Part shown: one piece after another, positions 1 to 5,248 of the stretch
How positions within the stretch are numbered: position 1 is the stretch's first letter
Layout: every line of letters begins with the position of its first letter
Assembly: GCA_945862495.1 (NCBI GenBank)
Contig: CAMAYM010000130.1
Location: 1 to 6,382, forward strand
Reading direction: 5' to 3'
DNA: 6,382 nucleotides
Source of the DNA: Bordetella parapertussis
GTDB lineage: Bacteria > Pseudomonadota > Gammaproteobacteria > Burkholderiales > Burkholderiaceae_B
The notes under the pieces: generated by a model
The model's database searches: none
What the model was told of the DNA's origin: nothing
What the model saw: only the letters and a program-made list of their open reading frames with translations
Translations under genes and position numbers: made by a program

Positions 1-804
1 GAGCAGCGGGTGGCCAAGCTGGTGCTGAGCGACCCGCGGGCGTTTGCTAATTTACCGATCAGCGCGCTGGCTGAGCGCTCGCATGTGAGCAAACCCACGG
101 TGGTGCGCTTTTGCCGCAGCCTGGGTTATGACGGCCTGAGTGACTTCAAGCTCAAGCTCGCCGGCAGCGTGAGTGAAGGCGTGCCCTTTATTCACCGCAG
201 CGTGGACTCGGATGACAAGGTCAGCGACGTGGTGGTCAAGGTGATTGACAACACCGTGTCGGCTTTTCTGAAGTACCGCAACGACGCCAGCACCTTTGCC
301 ATCAGCAAAGCTGTCGATGCGCTGCTGCTGGCCTGCCAGACCGGCAAGCGCATCGAGTTCATTGGTGTGGGCAACTCCGGCATCGTGGCGCAGGACGCGC
401 AGCACAAGTTTTTCCGGCTGGGCGTCAACACCATCGCTTACAGCGACGGCCACATGCAGGTCATGAGCGCATCTCTGTTGGGTGCGGGTGACTGCCTGGT
501 AGTGATTTCTAATTCCGGCCGCACGCGCGACCTGATGGACGCCACCGACATCGCGCGCAAAAAAGGCGCTACCGTCATCGTTATCACGGCCAGCGGCTCA
601 CCACTGGCGGCCGCCGGCCATGTGCACCTGTCGGCCGACCACCCTGAGGGTTATGACCGCTACAGCCCCATGGTCTCGCGTCTCTTGCACCTGATGATCA
701 TCGATATTTTGGCCACTACCGTGGCACTGCGCGTGGGCAGCCCCAAATTACAACCGCTGCTGCAAGACATGAAAAACAACCTGCGTAACAAACGCTACGC
801 TTGA
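1..804 (+). CDS. HexR-like RpiR-family transcriptional regulator (5' truncated by window edge)
   Basis: DNA-binding regulator with an N-terminal RpiR helix-turn-helix and a C-terminal SIS domain that senses phosphosugars. The frame is open from base 1, and the first residues (EQRVAKLVLSDP) match the interior of HexR helix 1, so the true start lies about 15-25 codons upstream. The GTG at base 10 is not a credible start. The HTH lies at about nt 55-165 (ISALAERSHVSKPTVVRFCR, then GYDGLSDFKLKLA). The SIS domain lies at about nt 340-730, with the sugar-phosphate loops GVGNSG and SNSGRTRD and the HKFFRLG segment shared with HexR. The MVSRL...DILAT stretch near the C-terminus is also HexR-like. In gammaproteobacteria HexR controls zwf, edd and other central carbon genes in response to KDPG. 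That role here is inferred from the family. The gene is GC-rich and converges on the DUF3047 gene with only 12 bp between stops. Confidence 0.9.
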   Translation, partial: EQRVAKLVLSDPRAFANLPISALAERSHVSKPTVVRFCRSLGYDGLSDFKLKLAGSVSEGVPFIHRSVDSDDKVSDVVVKVIDNTVSAFLKYRNDASTFAISKAVDALLLACQTGKRIEFIGVGNSGIVAQDAQHKFFRLGVNTIAYSDGHMQVMSASLLGAGDCLVVISNSGRTRDLMDATDIARKKGATVIVITASGSPLAAAGHVHLSADHPEGYDRYSPMVSRLLHLMIIDILATTVALRVGSPKLQPLLQDMKNNLRNKRYA

Positions 805-816
805 TGCCGCGCGGCG

Positions 817-1614
817 TCAGCGCCCGGCCGTGCCCAGCTCCACCGGACCGTACCAGGCCTGCGTGCTGGAACGGGTATTGTCGGTGTCGGTCATGATGCC
901 CACTGCCATCAGCCGCCCTGGCTCTTCACCAAAGGCGTCTACAAAATCGGCGCGTATGTCGCGCTCATACTCCAGCCAGCGGTTCAAGCGGTCCGGCCCT
1001 GACTCCAGCACCAACTTGCGAATACGATCTGTGCGCGAGCTTTTCAACACCGTGCCTGGCACATGGTGATTGCTCCAGACATACATCAAGGTGGCGTAAG
1101 GCATCTCTTCGCCGGTCAGTGTGCGTGCCAACTCTGAGAGCATGTGGTCACGCGGCGACATGCGCGAGCGGTCGCCGTCAAAGGCCAGCACCAGGCGCAC
1201 CGGAGAATCTTCTTTTTCACGCAGGCCCAAGTCTGCGCCCGCTATCAAGCCAGGTACTTTCCACGAAAAGCGCAAACATGCCAGCTGCTCAGGGTCAATG
1301 CTCACAGTTTTGCGCAGCATGCTGACCGCACTGTTGGAGCGAACACCCATGGCCCGCCGGCCATCAACTTGCAGGTAAGCAAACTGGTTGGCTGTTTTGC
1401 CTGGAAAAGTCAGGTGCTGCCAGCGGCTGGGGGCAGTTGGTGCCTGCTCCGCTGGCAAAGCATTGCCCACCGAGGCCACGTCCCAAGGCGTTGGTGCGCG
1501 CAGCGCTTGAGTGGTGACTTCCGACTCCGGCCCATGGGCACAAGCGCCCAGCAAGCTCGCAAGCAACACACAGCCGATAAGGCGCCAAGCCCGGCCTTGC
1601 GGCGCAGGAGGCAT
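817..1614 (-). CDS. DUF3047 family protein, putative lipoprotein
   Basis: DUF3047 protein of unknown function, probably anchored to a membrane by lipidation and facing the periplasm. Family signatures visible in order are FSWKVPG with nearby acidic residues, LVLAFDGD, LMYVWSNHHVPGT, a basic stretch leading to KLVLESG, RWLEYERDIRADFVDAFGEEP, and the near-terminal VGIMTDTDNT followed by WYGPVEL. The start is ambiguous because in-frame ATGs occur at 1680, 1659 and 1614. I prefer 1614 (265 aa). It gives a normal lipoprotein signal: MPPAPQGRAWR, a hydrophobic core, then LLGAC, with the lipidated Cys at residue 25. The longer starts would add 15-22 residues before the basic n-region, and the 1680 ATG abuts the T-tract of the upstream porin terminator. 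No strong Shine-Dalgarno precedes any of the three. Family assignment is confident; function is unknown. Confidence 0.85.
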   Translation of the reverse strand: MPPAPQGRAWRLIGCVLLASLLGACAHGPESEVTTQALRAPTPWDVASVGNALPAEQAPTAPSRWQHLTFPGKTANQFAYLQVDGRRAMGVRSNSAVSMLRKTVSIDPEQLACLRFSWKVPGLIAGADLGLREKEDSPVRLVLAFDGDRSRMSPRDHMLSELARTLTGEEMPYATLMYVWSNHHVPGTVLKSSRTDRIRKLVLESGPDRLNRWLEYERDIRADFVDAFGEEPGRLMAVGIMTDTDNTRSSTQAWYGPVELGTAGR

Positions 1615-1654
1615 TAGCGCCAAGCCCGGCGCTTGCTGCAGACATATTTGCTCA

Positions 1655-1683
1655 AGCATACGGTTCTGAACTACCCCCATTAA
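1655..1683 (-). promoter_or_regulatory. Possible promoter for the DUF3047 gene
   Basis: On the minus strand TTAATG (1683-1678) is followed after 17 bp by TATGCT (1660-1655), matching 3/6 and 4/6 of the sigma-70 boxes. Transcription would begin near 1648, giving about a 34-nt leader if the gene starts at 1614. The position is sensible because a porin terminator lies immediately upstream, so the gene needs its own promoter. The boxes themselves are weak. Confidence 0.2.
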
Positions 1684-1714
1684 AAAACCCCGCTATGTTG
1701 CCACAGCGGGGTTT
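1682..1714 (-). terminator. Rho-independent terminator of the truncated porin copy
   Basis: Read on the minus strand, AAACCCC and GGGGTTTTTT form the stem base around a GCTGTGGCAACATAGC-like inner hairpin, ending in a six-T tract. It is a close copy of the terminator behind the complete porin at 5026-5059. It shields the DUF3047 gene from transcription coming from the right. Confidence 0.85.
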
Positions 1715-1752
1715 CAGGTCTATAACTTCAGTTGACTGGTGTCAGCATTAAA

Positions 1753-1903
1753 TTAAAAAGTGTGTATCAAACGCACGCAATACTGTGTGCCTTGTTTGTT
1801 GTAAGCGGCGTTGTCAGTCAGATCATCACGCGCGATCGTGTCATAAGAAGCATTCGTTGTAGTGCGCCCGCTGAAGGAGTAGGCAGCAGAAACGTCAGTT
1901 CCT
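1753..1903 (-). pseudogene. 3' fragment of a second porin gene
   Basis: The last 49 codons of a Gram-negative porin, from GTDVSAAYSF to the terminal QYCVRLIHTF and a TAA stop. 38 of 49 residues match the C-terminus of the complete porin at 5098-6189. The terminal aromatic Phe used for outer-membrane assembly is kept and there is no internal stop. All of the roughly 314 upstream codons, including the signal peptide, are missing: similarity ends between 1903 and 1904. An ATG at 1953 opens the same frame, but the extra 17 residues do not resemble a porin or a signal peptide, so a functional product is unlikely. The stump lies in the usual place downstream of a lost paralogue and keeps its own terminator. 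One Cys (QYCV), unusual in a porin strand, suggests drift after inactivation. Confidence 0.85.
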
Positions 1904-1966
1904 CTCAAACCATTTGAAGACGGACACACCGATTGGTTGCCCGAGGGCCTCATTTTCGGATACCAT
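1904..1966 (-). pseudogene. Possible 5' remnant of a GNAT acetyltransferase gene
   Basis: On the minus strand an ATG at 1966 opens a frame reading MVSENEALGQPIG then VSVFKW, which resembles the conserved beginning (N-x-x-G-Q-P-I-G...W) of a common proteobacterial GNAT acetyltransferase group. The resemblance stops at the exact edge of the porin fragment: after 21 codons the frame crosses 1903/1904 and ends three codons later in the porin sequence, in a different frame from the porin. This looks like a deletion joint between two minus-strand genes. The match is short and from memory of the family, so it may be chance. No clear Shine-Dalgarno is present. Confidence 0.3.
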
Positions 1967-2097
1967 CTTGCCCGGTCAGGCAGGTTGGCGTGGACGTCAG
2001 TCAGGTATGGGCCCTCGTCTCCGTCTCACGTAAGCTGACGTCAGACACCTCCTTCTTGTGCTTAGTCAACGTTGCACTTCGTGCTTGAATCCGCCGG
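1967..2097. other. Intergenic stretch with no recognised gene
   Basis: Together with the fragments to its left this fills the 452-bp interval between the DUF3047 region and the TPR gene. I see no credible coding frame. It contains a perfect 10-bp palindrome CTGACGTCAG (2035-2044), whose GACGTCAG half also occurs at 1993-2000. Composition is moderately GC-rich at the left and turns AT-rich near 2100, just before the TPR gene. Confidence 0.5.
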
Positions 2098-2127
2098 TTG
2101 ATTAAATGCTATTGAGTACCTTAAAAT
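2098..2127 (+). promoter_or_regulatory. Possible sigma-70 promoter of the glycosyltransferase pair
   Basis: TTGATT (2098-2103) and TAAAAT (2122-2127) are separated by 18 bp, matching 4/6 and 5/6 of the consensus boxes. Predicted initiation would fall within a few bases of the ATG at 2133, implying a leaderless or nearly leaderless mRNA. This agrees with the absence of a Shine-Dalgarno there. The AT-rich context makes chance matches likely. Confidence 0.3.
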
Positions 2128-2132
2128 AAATA

Positions 2133-4091
2133 ATGCCACGTAAAATCAACCAACATACAAACCTCTCTCGCAAAGCAAATGAGCTGTTGTCTTCCCCTAC
2201 ATCCCAAACGCTCTCAAACCTCAAAAGAGCAATTGAACTTCATCAGCAGGGACTATTTAGCCTAGCAGAGGCTATTTATCGACAAATCCTCAATGTCGAA
2301 CCAAACAACGCACATGCTCTTCACCTACTGGGAGTGCTAGCTCTGCAAACTGGTCACGCCAAAAATGCTGTAGATAAGATTGGTCAAGCCATTGAAATTA
2401 ACCCCAATGATCCGAGTTATCATTCCAGCCATAGCGTTGCATTGCAAGAACTCAAGCAATTTGATGCTTCAGTTGCCAGTTGCGACAAGGCCATTGTTCT
2501 TAAACCTGACTTTGCCGAAGCCCATTCAAATCGGGGCAATGCGCTGAAAGAACTCAAGCAATTTGAAACCGCTATTGCCAGTTACGACAAGGCCATTGCT
2601 TTTAAACCTGACTATACGGTGGCCTATTACAACCGAGGCATTGCGCTGCAAGAACTCAAACAATTTGATGCCGCTATTGCCAGTTATGACAGGGCTATTG
2701 CTCTTAAGCCTGACTTTGCCGAGGCCCTTTCAAGCAGAGGCAATGCACTGAAAGAACTCGAGCAATTTGATGGCGCAATTGCCAGCTACGACAAAGCAAT
2801 TGTTCTTAAACCTGATTTTGCCGAGGCCTACTTCAATCGAGGTATGGCTTTACATAAACTCGGGCAATTTGAAGATGCAATTGCCAGTTACGACAAGGCT
2901 ATTGCTCTTAAGCCTGACTTTGCCGAAGCTTATTCAAATCGAGGCAATGCACTGAAAGAACTTAAGCAATTTGATACCGCTATTGCCAGTTACGACAAGG
3001 CAATTGTTCTTAAACCTGACTTTGCTGATGCCTATTTTAACCGAGGCAATATGCTGAGAGAACTCAAGCAATTCGATACCGCCATTGCCAATTACGACAA
3101 GGCAATTGATCTTAAACCTGACTTTGCTGATAGCTATTTAAACCGAGGTCTTTTGAAGTTGGAACTTAGAGATTTTTATAATGGCTTTTTGGATTATAAG
3201 TATCGATGGAATAACAAAGATTTTCCAAGTGTGCCTCAAAAAACAAAAATTCCTTTAGCCACTAAGGTCGGCATAAAGAGTCGTTTGTTGATTTGGTCAG
3301 AACAAGGATTAGGCGATGAAATTTTCTATGCGGGTCTTCTACCCATGCTCTCTTCAAAAGACGTTTCAATTACACTTTCAGCCGATAAGCGACTTCATCC
3401 GATTTATAGGCGCTCTTTTCCAAAGATTGAATTACTCGATAAAAATATTTTGATGAACTCGTCTGTAGATACTGGATTTGATGCGCAAGCGCCAATCGGT
3501 GATCTTGGACTTTTGCTAGATATAAAGGCAACAGCAATCAAAGCAACACGATCACCTTACTTGCAGAGCGATCCAGTGAAACGTGACAGTTACCGCAGGG
3601 CAGCATCAGCGCATGGATCAGGTCTGATTTGTGGTGTTGCTTGGAAAAGCGTTAACAAAAAGGTTGGAGCAGCTAAGAGTATTGGTCTTGATTCCTTTGC
3701 CCCTTTACTTGGTCTAACTGGCATTCATTTTGTAAATCTTCAATATGGTGATGTGAAAGACGAGATTCAACACGTTAAATCAACCCTCTCGGTCGATGTT
3801 CACCAAGTTCCGGGTGTTGATGCGTTTAATGACATCGAAAGCTTGCTAGCGTTGATTGATGCTTGCGATGTCATAGTCACGACAAGTAACGTAACAGCAC
3901 ATCTGGCTGGCTCGATCGGAAAGCGTGCCGCTGTGCTAGTGCCTCACAGTAAAGGAAAAATCTGGTACTGGCACGTAAATGACGAATACAGTTTTTGGTA
4001 CCCTAGTCTTAAACTGTTTTATCAAGATAATGCGCTTACTTGGGATCAGACCATAGCAGATTGCTCTGATTGGGTAAAAAGCCTGTTATGA
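2133..4091 (+). CDS. TPR-repeat protein with C-terminal GT9-like glycosyltransferase domain
   Basis: 652-residue cytoplasmic protein with no signal peptide or membrane segment. Residues 27-366 form ten consecutive 34-residue TPR units (starting at 27, 61, 95 and so on to 333). Units 3-9 are nearly identical with core NRGNALKELKQFDTAIASYD, and the last unit is degenerate. Residues about 384-652 resemble the heptosyltransferase-like (GT9/GT-B) domain often fused to TPRs. Features are LLIWSEQGLGDEIFYAGLLP (385-404), GVAWKS (501-506), FVNLQYGD (533-540), the nucleotide-sugar-side motif TSNVTAHLAGSIGK (584-597) and FWYPSLKLFYQ near the end. TPRs in such proteins probably bind an acceptor or partner protein. 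Donor and acceptor are unknown. The ATG at 2133 is the only plausible Met start, since the next Met is residue 238, but it lacks a Shine-Dalgarno. Composition is AT-rich (a sample at 3181-3240 is 33% GC), unlike the 5' flanking genes. The stop overlaps the next gene by ATGA, indicating an operon. Confidence 0.88.
   Translation: MPRKINQHTNLSRKANELLSSPTSQTLSNLKRAIELHQQGLFSLAEAIYRQILNVEPNNAHALHLLGVLALQTGHAKNAVDKIGQAIEINPNDPSYHSSHSVALQELKQFDASVASCDKAIVLKPDFAEAHSNRGNALKELKQFETAIASYDKAIAFKPDYTVAYYNRGIALQELKQFDAAIASYDRAIALKPDFAEALSSRGNALKELEQFDGAIASYDKAIVLKPDFAEAYFNRGMALHKLGQFEDAIASYDKAIALKPDFAEAYSNRGNALKELKQFDTAIASYDKAIVLKPDFADAYFNRGNMLRELKQFDTAIANYDKAIDLKPDFADSYLNRGLLKLELRDFYNGFLDYKYRWNNKDFPSVPQKTKIPLATKVGIKSRLLIWSEQGLGDEIFYAGLLPMLSSKDVSITLSADKRLHPIYRRSFPKIELLDKNILMNSSVDTGFDAQAPIGDLGLLLDIKATAIKATRSPYLQSDPVKRDSYRRAASAHGSGLICGVAWKSVNKKVGAAKSIGLDSFAPLLGLTGIHFVNLQYGDVKDEIQHVKSTLSVDVHQVPGVDAFNDIESLLALIDACDVIVTTSNVTAHLAGSIGKRAAVLVPHSKGKIWYWHVNDEYSFWYPSLKLFYQDNALTWDQTIADCSDWVKSLL
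2415..3128 (+). repeat. Seven tandem 102-bp TPR-coding repeats
   Basis: Seven in-frame 102-bp units encode TPR units 3-9 of the protein at 2133-4091. The DNA itself is highly conserved between units: blocks such as GCTATTGCCAGTTACGACAA and CTTAAACCTGACTTTGC recur with few silent changes. Units 4 and 8 are especially alike. This indicates expansion by unequal recombination or slippage, or homogenisation, rather than old divergent TPRs. Flanking units 1, 2 and 10 are clearly divergent. Confidence 0.93.
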
Positions 4092-4804
4092 ACAATCTCA
4101 TAAGACTAGTTGTAGGTTTTGACGCACGTGAGACGATTGCATACCATGTCTTTTGTCAAAGCGTACTTGAAAACACTTCGCTTCCTGTCAGCTTTCTGCC
4201 ACTTGTCGAAAAATCATTGGCTGTCTACAAAGAGTCTCATCACGACGGGAGCAATCGCTTCACCTACACAAGATTCCTAACACCATTTCTGATGAACTTT
4301 GAGGGATGGGCTATTTTTGCAGACGGTGACATGGTGTGTAGGAGTGATATCGCCGAACTCTGGAAGCTTCGAGACGCATCGAAAGCGGTTCAAGTAGTTA
4401 AACACGACTATCTCACCAAATCGTCGACCAAGTACTTGGGCAACAAGAATGAGAACTATCCAAGAAAGAATTGGTCGAGTGTGATCCTTTGGAATTGTGG
4501 GCACCCAGAGAACCGATGCCTTACACCCGACTTGATATCATCCAAAGATGGTAAGTTTTTGCACCGATTTCAGTGGTTAGCAGACTCACTGGTCGGTGAG
4601 CTCGATAAGGAGTGGAACTGGTTAGCGATTGAATATGACGAAAATCCGAGCGCCAAACTGATCCACTACACACTTGGGACACCGTGTTTCCGAGAATTTC
4701 GAGAATGTTCCTCTTCTGAGCATTGGCATCGAGTCTTAGCCAATACGCTAAATGGAATCGACGATGTGGATCAAATATTTGAGTCAATTATGCCAAGAAA
4801 ATAG
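4088..4804 (+). CDS. GT8-like glycosyltransferase
   Basis: 238-residue soluble protein resembling small GT-A glycosyltransferases of the GT8/'LPS galactosyltransferase' type. Visible features are an N-terminal strand LIRLVVGFDARE, RFTYTRFLTP (57-66), the metal/nucleotide-sugar motif IFADGDMVCRSDIAELW with DGD at 79-81, NWSSVILWNCGH (128-139), and the C-terminal HYTLGTPCF (193-201), analogous to the H-x-G region of GT8. The product probably transfers a sugar from a nucleotide donor; donor and acceptor cannot be read from the sequence. I chose the ATG at 4088, which overlaps the previous stop as ATGA. A TTG at 4070 would add six residues lying inside the upstream gene. The upstream GGGTAAAAAG is at best a weak ribosome site, so translational coupling is likely. 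AT-rich composition matches the TPR partner and not the GC-rich regulator gene. Confidence 0.85.
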   Translation: MNNLIRLVVGFDARETIAYHVFCQSVLENTSLPVSFLPLVEKSLAVYKESHHDGSNRFTYTRFLTPFLMNFEGWAIFADGDMVCRSDIAELWKLRDASKAVQVVKHDYLTKSSTKYLGNKNENYPRKNWSSVILWNCGHPENRCLTPDLISSKDGKFLHRFQWLADSLVGELDKEWNWLAIEYDENPSAKLIHYTLGTPCFREFRECSSSEHWHRVLANTLNGIDDVDQIFESIMPRK

Positions 4805-4807
4805 ACA

Positions 4808-4868
4808 TGAACCGACCCGGGTTTCGTGGAGTCGTAAGATGACGGTGTTCGATTTTTTGTGTAATCGG
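4808..4868. mobile_element. Possible insertion-sequence end remnants
   Basis: TGAACCGACCCGGGTTTCGT followed by GGAG (4808-4831) begins with TG and resembles terminal repeats of IS3-type elements. The adjoining TTCGATTTTTTGTGTAATCG (4846-4865) resembles termini of IS256-type elements. No transposase gene and no matching inverted end or target duplication is visible, so at most these are scars. Assignment rests on memory of typical ends and is tentative. Confidence 0.25.
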
Positions 4869-4892
4869 AGTTAAGGGTCATTGGTGAGGGAC

Positions 4893-4960
4893 TCGGTCTG
4901 AATTTGCCCCAAAACCTACTCCATAGCTAATGTTTAAAAATCAGTTTTAGGGGAGACCGA
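4893..4960. repeat. Imperfect inverted repeat between transferase and porin genes
   Basis: TCGGTCT (4893-4899) pairs perfectly with AGACCGA (4954-4960). Inside it CCCCAAAAC (4907-4915) can pair imperfectly with GTTTTAGGGG (4944-4953). An RNA hairpin with a large internal bulge is possible. It lacks a T-tract, so it is not an obvious terminator. Confidence 0.4.
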
Positions 4961-4973
4961 AATGAGCGAATAA
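4949..4973 (+). other. Orphan ribosome-binding site and ATG with three-codon frame
   Basis: AGGGGAGACCGAA precedes an ATG at 4962 with a near-ideal Shine-Dalgarno distance, yet the frame reads only Met-Ser-Glu before TAA at 4971-4973. This fits the start of a gene (for example a transposase) whose body was removed at about 4970, or chance. It is the best translation start signal in the AT-rich region, better than those of the two intact transferase genes. Confidence 0.35.
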
Positions 4974-5025
4974 AAATCGCAATAAGGGTAGCGCATATGT
5001 GCTCGCAAGTTTGCGCTTGCACCAT

Positions 5026-5059
5026 AAAAAAACCCCACCGTGTTGCCACAGCGGGGTTT
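5026..5059 (-). terminator. Rho-independent terminator of the complete porin
   Basis: On the minus strand AAACCCCGCTGTG, loop GCAA, then CACGGTGGGG and a seven-T tract make a strong intrinsic terminator 38 bp beyond the porin stop. It duplicates the terminator at 1682-1714. No terminator of comparable quality follows the convergent GT8-like gene, so the A-rich reverse face of this hairpin may serve weakly for it as well. Confidence 0.88.
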
Positions 5060-5248
5060 GACTTCTAAACCGTCAGCTGACTTGCGTCAGCGTCAAATTA
5101 GAACGAGTGCATCAAGCGAATGCGGTACTGTGTGCCTTCTTTGTTGTAGGCGGCGCCGTCAGTCAGATCATCACGCGCGATCGTGGCATAAGAGGCATTC
5201 AATGTAGTGCGCTTGCTGAAGGAGTAGTCAGCAGAAACGCCAGTTCCT
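5026..5248. repeat. Direct repeat, right copy (porin 3' end plus terminator)
   Basis: Same-orientation partner of 1682-1903. Here the repeat is simply the 3' end of the intact porin gene and its terminator. The partner copy loses similarity where this copy continues into codon 314 (Lys) of the porin. Confidence 0.85.

Larger units (their letters stand above)
1682..1903. repeat. Direct repeat, left copy (porin 3' end plus terminator)
   Basis: About 222 bp aligned in the same orientation with 5026-5248, containing a terminator, a short spacer and the last 49 porin codons plus stop. By hand alignment the coding part differs at about 21 of 151 positions (about 86% identity), with one uninterrupted identical block of 28 bp around 1805-1832. 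Similarity stops abruptly after 1903. The two copies bracket the AT-rich glycosyltransferase pair. Confidence 0.85.

Noticed and set aside
806..815. Perfect palindrome GCCGCGCGGC between the convergent hexR-like and DUF3047 stops
   Set aside because: It has no loop and no T-tract on either side, and is expected by chance in such GC-rich DNA. Not called a terminator.
1144..1617. Plus-strand open frame of 157 codons opposite the DUF3047 gene
   Set aside because: Antisense shadow in GC-rich coding DNA. The product is basic and without recognisable motifs.
1582..1630. 14-bp direct repeat GCGCCAAGCCCGGC at 1582-1595 and 1617-1630
   Set aside because: It lies across the start and signal peptide of the DUF3047 gene in GC-rich DNA. 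No further copies or associated function seen; likely coincidental or a minor duplication.
1625..1680. Possible extension of the direct repeat beyond the terminators (CATATTTGCTC on the left, CATATGTGCTC near 4994 on the right)
   Set aside because: The match is about 10 of 11 bases but needs different spacing to the terminators, and the sequence between does not align. Too weak to extend the repeat.
2415..3128. Regularly spaced repeats that could suggest a CRISPR-like array
   Set aside because: The 102-bp period is exactly 34 codons, the frame is open throughout and encodes canonical TPRs. There are no distinct spacers.
5004..5020. Small palindromes CGCAAGTTTGCG and GCAAG/CTTGC just beyond the porin terminator
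   Set aside because: Short, overlapping and next to a much better terminator. No specific role can be supported.
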